From assembly GCA_023402395.1 (NCBI GenBank), contig JAEYGI010000022.1:1-64000 (forward strand): a DNA stretch of 64,000 nucleotides, read 5' to 3'. Source of the stretch: Bacillota bacterium (GTDB taxonomy: Bacteria; Bacillota; UBA4882; UBA8346). This document shows positions 7,941-17,293 of the stretch, in pieces; position 1 is the first letter of the stretch, and the number at the start of each line of letters is the position of its first letter. The translations under genes and the position numbers were made by a program. The notes under the pieces were generated by a model. That model had not been told where the DNA came from. It did not search any database and worked only from the letters and a program-made list of their open reading frames with translations.

Positions 7941-9101
7941 TTGAATTATTTCCTGACCGAAGAACAAGAAATGATTCGCGATTTGGCTAGACGTATTGCA
8001 GAAGAAAAGATCGCGCCGCGGGCGTTAGAATTGGATGAGGCAGGCGAATTCCCGACTGAGATTTTGAAAGTAATCGCTGAAGCCGACTTGTTCGGGGTTT
8101 ATTTGCCTGAGGAGTATGGAGGACTGGGTGGCGGCGTTTTAGAGCAATGTTTGGTGGTTGAGGAGTTATCCAGGGCTTGTAGCGGCGTGGCCGTGAGTTA
8201 TGCTGCTTCCGGGCTGGGTTGCATGCCGATTCTGGTTTTGGGAACTGAAACGCAAAAAAAGAAGTATCTCCCGGATATTGCATCCGGAAAGAAACTGGCC
8301 GCCTTCGGAGCCACTGAGGCCAACGCCGGCAGCGATCCAGCCGCGATGGAGACCACTGCTATCCTGGACGGTAATGAATACGTGTTGAACGGAACCAAAC
8401 AATGGATCACCAACGGCGGGGAAGCCGAGGTCTATACGATAATGGCGGTTACTGACAAAAAGAAAGGGCCTCGTGGGATCAGCGCCTTTATTGTGGAAAA
8501 AGGGACTCCCGGGTTCACTTTTGGAAAGAAAGAAAATAAGATGGGTATCCGCTGTTCGGCCACACGGGAGTTAATCTTTGACAACTGCCGGATCCCTAAA
8601 GAGAATCTGCTGGGCGGGAAAGAGGGAATCGGGTTCATTGCCACCATGCGGACCTTTGACCGGACCCGGCCGGGAATCGGGGCTCAGGCGATTGGGATCG
8701 CCCAGGGGGCGTTGGATGTCGCGGTAAAGTATGCCCGGCAGCGGGTTCAGTTTGGACAACCCATCTCTTCTTTTCAAGCCATCCAACATATGCTGGCAGA
8801 CATGGCAACCCAGTTGGAAGCAGCCCGGGCGCTGGTTTACGCCACCGCCAAGATGATCGACGCCGGCTCGAAAAACTTCTCCAAAGAATCGGCTATGGCC
8901 AAGCTGTTTGCTTCGGATGTGGCTATGAAGGTGACGGTCGATGCGGTTCAGGTCTTGGGGGGATACGGGTATATGAAAGAATATCCGGTGGAAAAGATGA
9001 TGCGGGATGCGAAGATCACTCAGATTTACGAAGGAACCAACCAAATCCAGCGGAACATCATCGCCCTTGAACTAATCAAGGAATACGCCTCAAACAAATA
9101 A
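7941..9101 (+). CDS. Acyl-CoA dehydrogenase, short-chain type
   Basis: A 386-residue FAD enzyme that oxidises (or, with Etf in anaerobes, reduces) the alpha-beta bond of an acyl-CoA. TTG 7941 follows GAGGTGA and gives the family-typical opening MNYFLTEEQEMIR; a GTG at 7932 lies inside that ribosome site. The catalytic base is probably Glu 364 in YEGTNQIQR. The FAD-binding W-I-T-N-G-G block and the R-Q-x-F-G-Q-P-I-S segment are present. Genes for both Etf subunits follow after a terminator. It most resembles butyryl-CoA dehydrogenase-type enzymes, but chain-length specificity is not readable. Confidence 0.88.
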   Translation: MNYFLTEEQEMIRDLARRIAEEKIAPRALELDEAGEFPTEILKVIAEADLFGVYLPEEYGGLGGGVLEQCLVVEELSRACSGVAVSYAASGLGCMPILVLGTETQKKKYLPDIASGKKLAAFGATEANAGSDPAAMETTAILDGNEYVLNGTKQWITNGGEAEVYTIMAVTDKKKGPRGISAFIVEKGTPGFTFGKKENKMGIRCSATRELIFDNCRIPKENLLGGKEGIGFIATMRTFDRTRPGIGAQAIGIAQGALDVAVKYARQRVQFGQPISSFQAIQHMLADMATQLEAARALVYATAKMIDAGSKNFSKESAMAKLFASDVAMKVTVDAVQVLGGYGYMKEYPVEKMMRDAKITQIYEGTNQIQRNIIALELIKEYASNK

Positions 9102-9107
9102 GCACTC

Positions 9108-9130
9108 AGCGCCCTTTGGGCGCTTTTTCT
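9108..9130 (+). terminator. Rho-independent terminator after acyl-CoA dehydrogenase
   Basis: AGCGCCC-TTT-GGGCGCT stem (9108-9124) followed by a T run. It separates the dehydrogenase from etfB, so etfBA may have its own promoter or be expressed by read-through. Confidence 0.85.
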
Positions 9131-9236
9131 TGAATTGTCCGGAAATTGTCGTCCGCACGAGCATTTGTTAAGAACTTGGCGCGGCTCAGTCAAGCGCGAT
9201 AGCATTTTTTGATTAACACGGCAGGAGGAGATTTTG

Positions 9237-10022
9237 GTGAAGATCGTCGTTTGTGTCAAACAAGTACCGGATACGACCGAGGTTAAGATCAATCCCGAAA
9301 CCAATACATTAATCCGTGAAGGTGTCGCCAGTATCATTAATCCCTTTGACATGTACGCGGTGGAGGAAGCGATCCGGATCAAGGAAAAAATAGGCGGAAC
9401 GGTTACCGTTTTGTCCATGGGACCGCCCCAAGTGGCCGAATCTCTGAAGGAATTGATCGGAATGGGAGTCGATGATGCGGTACTGTTATCGGATCGGGCT
9501 TTCGCGGGTTCAGACACTTTAGCCACCTCTTATGCCTTGGCGAAAGGGATTGAAAAGATCGGAGACGCCCAATTGATCATCTGCGGCAAACAGGCCATTG
9601 ACGGAGATACCGCTCAAGTCGGCCCTGAAATCGCCGAAAAGCTTGGCATTCCCCATCTTACCTATGTTAAAAAGATTAATGAGATCAATGAGGACCAAAT
9701 CACCCTGGAACGAATGAACGAGGATGGATATGAGCGCGTTCAGATGCCGTTGCCGGCCCTGCTTACGGTAGTTAAAGAGATTAATGAACCTCGTTTGCCT
9801 TCATTAAAAGGTATGATGCGGGCAAAAAAAGCGGAGGTTCCGGTTTGGAGCGCGGAGATGATCGGTGCCGACCCGTCCAAGATTGGACTGAAAGGTTCTC
9901 CAACCTGGGTCAAACGAATCTTTATTCCCGAAATTAAATGTCAAGGTCAGATCTTTGAAGGGACTCCTGAGGAACAAGTGAAAGCATTGGCGGAGGCCAT
10001 TTTGACCCGGAAGATTGTTTAA
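9237..10022 (+). CDS. etfB: Electron transfer flavoprotein subunit beta
   Basis: The 261-residue product starts at GTG 9237, giving the usual MKIVVCVKQVPDT opening, with AGGAGGAG at 9223-9230. It binds AMP or FAD in the Etf heterodimer and passes electrons between flavins. The family stretch C-G-K-Q-A-I-D-G-D-T-A-Q-V-G-P is present. In anaerobic Firmicutes, Etf partners of acyl-CoA dehydrogenases often carry out flavin-based electron bifurcation; this would need the beta-FAD, which sequence reading alone cannot confirm. Confidence 0.93.
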   Translation: MKIVVCVKQVPDTTEVKINPETNTLIREGVASIINPFDMYAVEEAIRIKEKIGGTVTVLSMGPPQVAESLKELIGMGVDDAVLLSDRAFAGSDTLATSYALAKGIEKIGDAQLIICGKQAIDGDTAQVGPEIAEKLGIPHLTYVKKINEINEDQITLERMNEDGYERVQMPLPALLTVVKEINEPRLPSLKGMMRAKKAEVPVWSAEMIGADPSKIGLKGSPTWVKRIFIPEIKCQGQIFEGTPEEQVKALAEAILTRKIV

Positions 10023-10059
10023 GCGGCTCCGGCACCAAAGATAGATAGGAGGGTTTAAT

Positions 10060-11253
10060 ATGGGAATCAAAGTTCATCTTGATAAATGTTACGGCTGCAA
10101 GATGTGCATCTCCAGTTGCCCGTTTGGAATCATCGAGATTATCGATAAAAAAGCGGTCATTAAAGATGGCTGTAATCTTTGTGGCAGTTGCGTCTCAACC
10201 TGTAAGTTCCAAGCGATCGAGATCGCCCGTGAACAGGAGATTACGATCGATAAATCGCAATACCGGGGGGTTTGGATCTTCGCCGAGCAACGTAATGGGA
10301 AGCTCTCCAATGTTGCTTTGGAACTGTTGGGGGAAGGCAAAAAACTCGCCGATCAACTTGGCGAACCTCTGGTCGCGGTCTTGCTGGGAAAAGAAGTCGC
10401 ACCAGAAGCGAAACGTTTGGTGGCTCATGGCGCGGATCAGGTCTGGCTGGCCGAGGCTCCGGAATTGGAGAATTTCTTAGAGGATTCTTACAGTCAGGTA
10501 ATTGTTGATTTGGTGCGAAAAGAGAACCCCAATATCATTTTGATGGGGGCAACCGCAATCGGGCGTTCGCTGGCGCCGAAGGTCGCCGCCCGCTTGGGTA
10601 CCGGTCTTACCGCCGATTGTACCGGACTTGAGGTGGATGTGAACGAAAAGAACCTGCTTCAAACCCGTCCCGCCTTCGGAGGCAATCTGATGGCGACGAT
10701 TCTCTGTCCCAATCACCGTCCACAAATGGCCACGGTGCGGCCGAAAGTATTCAAGCCGCTCCCCGCCGGTCCGGCCCGGATTGGGGAAATTACGCCGGTT
10801 GACCTGTCAAAGACCGTCTGGAACATCCGGGCCAAAATCTTGGAGGTTATCAACGAAGTCGGACCCTCGGCCAATCTGGAAGAAGCGAATATCATTGTCT
10901 CCGGAGGCCGGGGACTTGGCGATCCCAAAAACTTCGCGCTGATTGAGGAATTGGCCCGGACCTTGGGCGCGGCGATCGGATCTTCGCGCGCTGCGGTTGA
11001 CGCCGGTTGGATCCCTTATTCGCATCAGGTGGGACAGACGGGCAAGACCGTCGGACCCAAAATCTATTTTGCGTGTGGCATTCACGGCGCGATTCAGCAT
11101 TTGGCCGGAATGCAATCGTCGGATATCATCATTGCCATTAATAAAAATCCGGACGCTCCCATCTTCAAGGTCGCCTCGTATGGAATCGTGGGGGATGTTC
11201 TGGAGATTTTGCCGTTATTGACGAAAGAATTTCAAAAGGTTTTGGGAAAATAG
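10060..11253 (+). CDS. etfA: Electron transfer flavoprotein subunit alpha with N-terminal 2[4Fe-4S] ferredoxin domain
   Basis: The 397-residue product begins with two four-Cys clusters, CYGCKMCISSCP (10-21) and CNLCGSCVSTCK (about 39-50), a bacterial ferredoxin domain of about 60 residues. The Etf alpha domain follows, ending with the FAD-binding segment (S-R-A-A-V-D-A-G-W then H-Q-V-G-Q-T-G-K-T). Such fusions are known from bifurcating systems like caffeyl-CoA reductase CarE. The ferredoxin module could hand electrons to or from free ferredoxin. It starts at ATG 10060 after AGGAGGG, 37 bases after etfB. Confidence 0.92.
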   Translation: MGIKVHLDKCYGCKMCISSCPFGIIEIIDKKAVIKDGCNLCGSCVSTCKFQAIEIAREQEITIDKSQYRGVWIFAEQRNGKLSNVALELLGEGKKLADQLGEPLVAVLLGKEVAPEAKRLVAHGADQVWLAEAPELENFLEDSYSQVIVDLVRKENPNIILMGATAIGRSLAPKVAARLGTGLTADCTGLEVDVNEKNLLQTRPAFGGNLMATILCPNHRPQMATVRPKVFKPLPAGPARIGEITPVDLSKTVWNIRAKILEVINEVGPSANLEEANIIVSGGRGLGDPKNFALIEELARTLGAAIGSSRAAVDAGWIPYSHQVGQTGKTVGPKIYFACGIHGAIQHLAGMQSSDIIIAINKNPDAPIFKVASYGIVGDVLEILPLLTKEFQKVLGK

Positions 11254-11283
11254 TGACAGTTATTTGCGCAGCTTTGAAAAAAT

Positions 11284-11320
11284 CCCCCTTCCGGCATTGC
11301 TAGAAGGGGGAAAATATTTT
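11284..11320 (+). terminator. Terminator-like hairpin after etfA
   Basis: CCCCCTTC (11284-11291) pairs with GAAGGGGG (11303-11310), followed by an A/T-rich tail with only four consecutive Ts. Confidence 0.6.
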
Positions 11321-11373
11321 CCAGGAGATTGGGGAAAGCATAAATCATCATCCAATCGAATTAATTTTATTGA

Positions 11374-11470
11374 GTATAAATATACATAGATCATTGCTTG
11401 GATGGTTCATCTATTATTAATAATTATCGACAATTATCCTCTTGCGCCGCATTCATTGTTTGTGTATAAT
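11374..11470 (+). promoter_or_regulatory. Arginine operon promoter with A/T-rich palindromes
   Basis: A perfect TATAAT (11465-11470) lies 17 bases after TTGCGC (11442-11447). Upstream are two palindromes, GTATA-AA-TATAC (11374-11385) and ATTATTAATAAT (11413-11424), that could bind ArgR. Neither fits the classic ARG box spacing well, so the operator call is weak while the promoter is reasonable. Confidence 0.5.
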
Positions 11471-11517
11471 TATTAAAAGTGAACTTGGCAATAAGATCCA
11501 AAAAGAGGTTGATTGAT

Positions 11518-12558
11518 GTGATCAAAGTAGGAATTATCGGCGCTTCCGGTTATACCGGAGGAGAGTTGTTACGGATTCTGGCTCATCACTCTCAAGTAGA
11601 AGTGACGGCCATTACTTCGCGAACCCACTCCGGAAAGAAGTTGGAAGAAGTATTCCCCAGTTTTTTAGGGTGGAATGGTCCGGTCTTCAGTGGGAGCGAT
11701 TCGGCGGAAGCGGTGGCTGGTTGCGATCTAACCTTTTTGGCCGTTCCGCACGGCGTGGCCATGGACTTAACACCGGCACTGCTTGCGGCCGGCCAGAAAG
11801 TGATCGATCTCGGCGCGGATTTCCGCTTCAGAGATCCACAAGTCTATCAATCTTGGTACAAACATGAACATTGTCAGCCCGAATTGACCCGGTTAGCCGC
11901 TTACGGCCTACCCGAGCTTTATCGGAAAGAGATTCGGGAAGCCAGGGTAGTCGGCAATCCGGGTTGTTACCCAACGAGCGTCATTTTGCCGCTTTGCCCC
12001 TTATTAAAAGCGGGAGTGGCTGACCCCGACCGGGTTATTATTGATTCCAAGTCGGGAGTCTCCGGCGCTGGACGGAAAGCAGAGATTGCATATCATTTTC
12101 CGGAGTTGTTCGGCAATTTTAAAGCTTACGGGCTGGTGAATCACAGGCATACCCCGGAAATCGAACAAGAGCTTTCCCGGGTGGCCGGGAAGGAAGTAAG
12201 AGTTTCCTTCACCCCCCATCTGTTGCCGGTGGCACGCGGGATCCTGAGCACCATTCATTTGGGCTTGACCCAGGAATTGACCACCGCAGAGGCCGAAGCC
12301 ATTTTGACCGAGGCTTATCAAGGCGAATCCTTCATCCGGGTCGTTAAGGAACCGGGTCTCCCGGAACTAAAAGGGGTGGTCGGGACCAACTGTTGTCATA
12401 TCGGAGTCCGGGTCGATTCCCGCACCCGGCAGATGATCGTAGTATCCGTCATCGACAATATGGTCAAGGGCGCGTCCGGTCAAGCGGTTCAAAATATGAA
12501 CATCATGTGCGATCTCCCCGAAACGATGGGTTTGATCCACTGGCCGGTCTTCCCTTGA
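11518..12558 (+). CDS. argC: N-acetyl-gamma-glutamyl-phosphate reductase
   Basis: ArgC reduces N-acetylglutamyl phosphate to the semialdehyde with NADPH. The 346-residue product has the nucleotide loop G-A-S-G-Y-T-G-G-E at 8-16 and the active-site Cys 150 in GNPGCYPT. GTG 11518 has AAGAGGTTG upstream and gives a family-length protein; an earlier in-frame GTG at 11479 would add 13 residues close to the -10 box. It is the first gene of argCJBDG. Confidence 0.92.
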   Translation: MIKVGIIGASGYTGGELLRILAHHSQVEVTAITSRTHSGKKLEEVFPSFLGWNGPVFSGSDSAEAVAGCDLTFLAVPHGVAMDLTPALLAAGQKVIDLGADFRFRDPQVYQSWYKHEHCQPELTRLAAYGLPELYRKEIREARVVGNPGCYPTSVILPLCPLLKAGVADPDRVIIDSKSGVSGAGRKAEIAYHFPELFGNFKAYGLVNHRHTPEIEQELSRVAGKEVRVSFTPHLLPVARGILSTIHLGLTQELTTAEAEAILTEAYQGESFIRVVKEPGLPELKGVVGTNCCHIGVRVDSRTRQMIVVSVIDNMVKGASGQAVQNMNIMCDLPETMGLIHWPVFP

Positions 12559-12573
12559 TGGAGGTTACAGCAG

Positions 12574-13776
12574 ATGAAACAGATTGAAGGAGGGGTCACC
12601 GCGCCCCTCGGTTTTAAAGCCGGCGGAATCGCCTGCGGTATCAAGAAGAGCCAAAAACCCGATCTTGCCCTGATCGTCTCGGAGGTTCCTGCGTTTGCCG
12701 CTGGTATTTTCACGTTAAATGTAGTGCAGGCCGCTCCGGTTATCCTTTCCAAACAGCAATTGCGGAACGATCAAGCCCGAGCGATCATTGCCAATAGCGG
12801 CAACGCCAATGCTTGCGTAGGACAGGGCGGAATAAAGGCTGCGGAAGCAATGGCCGAAGCCGCTGCGTTATTTCTTGGGATTGGTCAAGACGAAGTGCTG
12901 GTTGCTTCCACCGGGGTAATTGGAGTTCCATTGCCGGTCGAAAAGATCGAAACCGCTTTGGCCACCAAGTCAAATTTCCTCAGTGCTTTGGGCAGTCCGG
13001 ACGCCGCCCGGGCGATTATGACCACCGATACCTTTCCCAAAGAGGTGGCCGTCGAAGTTCAACTGGGCGGAAAAACAGTCCGGCTCGGAGGGATCGCCAA
13101 AGGCTCCGGCATGATTCATCCCAACATGGCAACCATGCTTGGGTTCATCACCACCGACGCCACCATCACTCCGGAACTTTTGAAGCAAGCGCTGCGACGG
13201 GCCGGTGAGGTTTCGTTCAATCGGATTACCGTTGACGGCGATACCAGCACCAACGATTGTCTATTGATACTCGCCAACGGCAAGGCCGGAAATGAGCCGG
13301 TTCGGGGCGAAGGGGAAGACTATCGCTTGTTTCTCGAGGCGTTAATTACCATCTGTCAGGAATTGGCGAAGCGGATTGCCAAGGACGGCGAGGGAGCCAC
13401 CAAATTGGTTGAGATCCGGGTAACCGGAGCCGCTACGGAAGCGGAAGCGGTCATTATCGGCAAGTCGATCGCTACTTCTAATCTGGTGAAAACAGCGATC
13501 TTCGGCGAGGATGCCAATTGGGGCCGGATTTTGGCGGCGGCCGGATATTCGGGAATTCGCTTCAACCCAGACTTGATTGATATTTATCTCGGCGATCTCC
13601 TGGTTTGTCGCGGAGGAACCGGTTTGGAGTTTGACGAGGAGCGCGCCAAGCGGATCCTGGAGGCCAAAGAATTGTTGATCACCGTCCAAATGGGCACCGG
13701 TACGGCCGAAGCCAGCGTTTGGACCTGTGACCTCAGTTATGATTATGTCAAAATCAATGGAAGCTACCGGACTTGA
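12574..13776 (+). CDS. argJ: Bifunctional glutamate N-acetyltransferase / ornithine acetyltransferase
   Basis: ArgJ recycles the acetyl group from N-acetylornithine to glutamate and, when bifunctional, also uses acetyl-CoA. The 400-residue precursor self-cleaves before the nucleophilic Thr; here the motif is NMATMLG with Thr 187. The K-G-S-G-M-I-H-P block is intact. No argA or argE is seen nearby, which suits a cyclic pathway. Whether it accepts acetyl-CoA is not visible from sequence. Confidence 0.92.
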   Translation: MKQIEGGVTAPLGFKAGGIACGIKKSQKPDLALIVSEVPAFAAGIFTLNVVQAAPVILSKQQLRNDQARAIIANSGNANACVGQGGIKAAEAMAEAAALFLGIGQDEVLVASTGVIGVPLPVEKIETALATKSNFLSALGSPDAARAIMTTDTFPKEVAVEVQLGGKTVRLGGIAKGSGMIHPNMATMLGFITTDATITPELLKQALRRAGEVSFNRITVDGDTSTNDCLLILANGKAGNEPVRGEGEDYRLFLEALITICQELAKRIAKDGEGATKLVEIRVTGAATEAEAVIIGKSIATSNLVKTAIFGEDANWGRILAAAGYSGIRFNPDLIDIYLGDLLVCRGGTGLEFDEERAKRILEAKELLITVQMGTGTAEASVWTCDLSYDYVKINGSYRT

Positions 13777-13806
13777 TTTTGAGTTGATATCAAGGAGTGA
13801 TGTCCG

Positions 13807-14691
13807 ATGGAGGATATTATCGCCAGGGCTGGAGTTCTGGTCGAAGCCATTCCCTACATACGTACCTTTTACGGAAAGACTTTTGTGATTAAGTACGGTG
13901 GAAACGCCATGATCAATGAGGAATTGAAGCATGGCGTGATGCAGGATATCGTTTTGCTGAAATTTTTGGGCGTCAATCCGGTGGTCATTCATGGCGGAGG
14001 GCCGGAGATCACTCAGATGTTAAACCGCGTCGGCAAAAAATCCGAGTTTGTGCAGGGACTGCGGGTGACCGATGCCGAAACCATGGAGATCGTCCAGATG
14101 GTCCTGGTGGGCAAGTTGAATAAGGAGATCGTGGCCAAATTAAACTTGATCGGCGGTAAGGCCGTGGGTCTCTCCGGGCAGGACGCCAACTTGATCGTGG
14201 CTAGGAAGACACGCCCGACAATGCCCGCTGATTACCAAGGTGCGATTCCCGATATCGGGTTCGTCGGCGAGGTCGTCAGCATCAATACTCATTTGATTCA
14301 GCAATTGATTACCGAAAATTACATCCCCGTGATCTCTTCAATCGGCGTCGGGGAGGATGGAGCAAGTTACAATATTAATGCCGATACGGCCGCCGGAGAA
14401 TTAGCCGCCGCGCTGAAAGCCGAAAAACTACTGATGTTGACCGACGTCGAAGGAATCTTTGAAGACTATCAAGACAAATCAAGCCTAATCTCCGCGCTTC
14501 AGGTGAATCACGCTTATGAGATGATCAACCGGGGCAAGATCGAGGGCGGAATGATTCCGAAAGTCGAAGCTTGTATCACAGCGTTGCGGGGCGATGTCAA
14601 TCGAACCCATATTATTGATGGACGGTTGCTCCATTCCATGTTGCTTGAGATCCTCACCGATAAGGGGATCGGAACGATGGTCGTCAAATAA
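13807..14691 (+). CDS. argB: Acetylglutamate kinase
   Basis: The 294-residue kinase phosphorylates N-acetylglutamate. It shows the N-terminal K-Y-G-G-N-A-M (29-35), the H-G-G-G-P-E-I loop, and the C-terminal K-I-E-G-G-M-I-P-K segment. An N-terminal extension before K-Y-G-G (E-A-I-P-Y-I-R-T-F) matches arginine-inhibited hexameric ArgB proteins, so feedback control by arginine is likely. It lies 30 bases after argJ and ends 15 bases before argD. Confidence 0.93.
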   Translation: MEDIIARAGVLVEAIPYIRTFYGKTFVIKYGGNAMINEELKHGVMQDIVLLKFLGVNPVVIHGGGPEITQMLNRVGKKSEFVQGLRVTDAETMEIVQMVLVGKLNKEIVAKLNLIGGKAVGLSGQDANLIVARKTRPTMPADYQGAIPDIGFVGEVVSINTHLIQQLITENYIPVISSIGVGEDGASYNINADTAAGELAAALKAEKLLMLTDVEGIFEDYQDKSSLISALQVNHAYEMINRGKIEGGMIPKVEACITALRGDVNRTHIIDGRLLHSMLLEILTDKGIGTMVVK

Positions 14692-14706
14692 GCGGAGGTG
14701 ATTGCA

Positions 14707-15891
14707 TTGTCCAACACCGAGTGGTTGGAGATAGGCCAACCGGTAATCATGAAAAACGTCGGCCGATTGCCGCTGGTCTTTTCGAGGGGCAGCGGATCCC
14801 GGCTCTGGGACGCGGACGGAAAAGAATATCTGGACTTTTTGACCGGAATTTCCGTTCACAATTTCGGGCATTGCCATCCGGAAATTACCGCGGCGCTGAT
14901 CGGTCAAGCTCAAAAGCTGATCCACGTCTCGAACTATTTTTATCTTGAAGATCAAGTGCGGTTGGCGGCCGAATTGACGGCTCTGACCGGATACCGGCGG
15001 GTGTTCTTCGCCAACAGCGGCGCCGAGGCGAATGAGGCTGCCTTGAAGCTGGCGCGAAAATACGGTAAATTGAAATTAAACGGCAAGTTCCGGATCGTCA
15101 CGGCGCGGGAATCGTTTCACGGCCGAACGTTCGGTGCGCTTTCTGCGACCGGTCAGCCCAAATATCAGGAAGCGTTTCAACCGATTGTACCTGGTTTTGT
15201 TTATGCGGAAATGAATAACCTCGACTCCTGGAAGGCGGCCATCGATGACCAGGCTTGCGCCGTTTTTTTGGAACTGGTGCAGGGTGAGGGTGGAGTGGTA
15301 CCGGCGGACCCGGATTTTGTCCGGGGGCTTGCCGCGTTTTGCCGGGAGAAAAATGTGTTATTCATGGTCGATGAGGTACAGACCGGACTTGGACGGACCG
15401 GAAAGTACTTTGCGTATGAGCATTTCGGATTTCAGCCGGATCTAATCACCATCGCCAAGACGCTGGGCGGCGGAGTACCCTGTGGCGCCTTGCTGGTAAG
15501 CGAGGGGGCCGATCTGTTTGAACCGGGAGACCATAGCACAACCATTGGAGGCGGCGGAATGGCCTTTGCCGCTGGCTTGGCCGTGTTGAAACTGCTCAGG
15601 GAACCGGGGCTCATGGAAGAAGTTCGCCGTAAGGGTCAATACATCCAATCCCAATGGGACGAATGGCGGCAAGAACTGCCGGCGGTCAAGGGAACCCGAG
15701 GGCTTGGCATGATGCTGGCCTTGGAGTTGAATGTCCCGAGTAAGCCGGTAATGCTGGCCTGCCTGGAAGCTGGCTTGATTGTGAATGCCGTGTCCGAACA
15801 GACGATCAGAATCTTACCGGCTTTGAATATCAGTCAGGAAGACTTGGACGCGGGATTGGCGATTTTGAAGCGGGTATTGCGGACATTTTAA
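14707..15891 (+). CDS. argD: Acetylornithine aminotransferase
   Basis: A class III PLP aminotransferase of 394 residues that makes N-acetylornithine. The PLP Lys is 251 in T-I-A-K-T-L-G-G-G, preceded by the V-D-E-V-Q-T-G-L-G-R segment (221-230). The phosphate-binding N-S-G-A-E-A-N-E block is at 103-110. TTG 14707 is preferred because GCGGAGGTGA precedes it; the GTG at 14698 is part of that ribosome site. Confidence 0.9.
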   Translation: MSNTEWLEIGQPVIMKNVGRLPLVFSRGSGSRLWDADGKEYLDFLTGISVHNFGHCHPEITAALIGQAQKLIHVSNYFYLEDQVRLAAELTALTGYRRVFFANSGAEANEAALKLARKYGKLKLNGKFRIVTARESFHGRTFGALSATGQPKYQEAFQPIVPGFVYAEMNNLDSWKAAIDDQACAVFLELVQGEGGVVPADPDFVRGLAAFCREKNVLFMVDEVQTGLGRTGKYFAYEHFGFQPDLITIAKTLGGGVPCGALLVSEGADLFEPGDHSTTIGGGGMAFAAGLAVLKLLREPGLMEEVRRKGQYIQSQWDEWRQELPAVKGTRGLGMMLALELNVPSKPVMLACLEAGLIVNAVSEQTIRILPALNISQEDLDAGLAILKRVLRTF

Positions 15892-15930
15892 ATTGGATCG
15901 AACGAAATTTTTACGGGAGGAATCGGCGCG

Positions 15931-17154
15931 ATGGCGGAAAAGGTCAATAAAGTGGTTCTGGCATATTCGGGAGGATTGGATACTTCGATCATCATCCCTT
16001 GGCTAAAGGAGAATTACGGCTGCGAAGTGATTGCCTATGCGGCGGACGTCGGGCAAGGCGAGGAACTCGATCCGTTGCACGAGAAGGCCATTAAAACCGG
16101 GGCCAGTAAGATTTATATCGAAGATCTTAAAGAAGAGTTCGTAAAGGATTTTATTTTCCCGATGGTAAAATCGGGCGCCATTTATGAAAACCGATATTTG
16201 ATGGGAACCTCGATCGCCCGTCCGGTGATTGCCAAGCGGCAAGTGGAGATCGCCGTTAAAGAGGGGGCCGATGCGGTGGCTCACGGCTGTACCGGCAAAG
16301 GAAACGACCAAGTCCGCTTTGAACTGACGTTCAAAGCCCTCAAGCCCGATCTTAAAATTATCGCCCCCTGGCGGGAATGGTCCATCAAATCGCGCGATGA
16401 AGAGATTGAGTATGCGGAGGCGCGCGGCATTCCGGTACCGGTCACCAAGGAAAAGCCCTATTCAATGGATCGCAACCTCTGGCACATCAGTTATGAGGGC
16501 GGGGTTCTTGAGGATCCCTGGAACGAATATCAAGAATCAATGTTTATTCTGACCAAGTCTCCGGAGCAGGCTCCCGACCAACCTGAAGTGATTACGGTTG
16601 ATTTTGAACAAGGAATTCCCGTAGCCATCAACGGCCAGAGTTACGGCCCGGTGGACCTGATCTTTAAGTTAAATGAGATCGGCGGCAAACACGGGGTGGG
16701 CCGGGTCGACATTGTGGAGAACCGGCTGGTGGGCATGAAATCCCGGGGGGTCTATGAGACGCCCGGTGGATCGATCCTTTATGAGGCCCATCATGCTTTA
16801 GAAACGATTACGCTCGATCGGGACACCTTGCATTACAAGCAGATAGTGGCTGGCCGCTATGGCGAATTGGTCTATTTTGGCCAATGGTTTACCCCGCTTC
16901 GTCAGGCATTGGACGCTTTTATCGACAAAACCCAGGAACGGGTGACTGGAACGGTCAAGCTGAAGCTCTTTAAAGGTACGGTCCAGGCCATCGGCCGCAA
17001 ATCGCCCTTCTCCCTCTATCAGGAGAAATTGGCAACCTTTGGCGCGGATCAGATATATAATCAAAAAGACGCCGAAGGATTTATCAATCTGTTCGGGCTG
17101 CCGCTTAAAGTTCAAGCTTCGTTGGAGCAGAACTTGAAAAACAAGAGACTTTAA
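15931..17154 (+). CDS. argG: Argininosuccinate synthase
   Basis: ArgG joins citrulline and aspartate using ATP. The 407-residue product carries the PP-loop SGGLDTS at 13-19 and the G-C-T-G-K-G-N-D-Q-V-R-F block for citrulline and aspartate binding. It closes the arginine operon and is followed by a strong terminator. argF (carbamoyltransferase) and argH (lyase) are missing from the window and must lie elsewhere. Confidence 0.95.
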   Translation: MAEKVNKVVLAYSGGLDTSIIIPWLKENYGCEVIAYAADVGQGEELDPLHEKAIKTGASKIYIEDLKEEFVKDFIFPMVKSGAIYENRYLMGTSIARPVIAKRQVEIAVKEGADAVAHGCTGKGNDQVRFELTFKALKPDLKIIAPWREWSIKSRDEEIEYAEARGIPVPVTKEKPYSMDRNLWHISYEGGVLEDPWNEYQESMFILTKSPEQAPDQPEVITVDFEQGIPVAINGQSYGPVDLIFKLNEIGGKHGVGRVDIVENRLVGMKSRGVYETPGGSILYEAHHALETITLDRDTLHYKQIVAGRYGELVYFGQWFTPLRQALDAFIDKTQERVTGTVKLKLFKGTVQAIGRKSPFSLYQEKLATFGADQIYNQKDAEGFINLFGLPLKVQASLEQNLKNKRL

Positions 17155-17170
17155 AATTTTCCTTCAAAAA

Positions 17171-17198
17171 ACGAGCCGTTAAGTGGCTCGTTTTTTTT
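17171..17198 (+). terminator. Terminator of the arginine operon
   Basis: ACGAGCC (17171-17177) pairs with GGCTCGT (17185-17191) followed by eight Ts. Confidence 0.92.
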
Positions 17199-17293
17199 AC
17201 GGATTGACAGCGTGGATTTGACATTTATTTGCATATTCGGCGGGTATGGACGAATAATAGAACTGTTAAACCAGAAGCTGACGGAGGAATGAG

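Noticed and set aside
11371..11386. ARG box upstream of argC
   Set aside because: The palindrome TGAGTATAAATATACA is two bases longer than the standard TGAATWWWWATTCA core, so ArgR binding is only a possibility; kept as part of the promoter entry, not as an operator.
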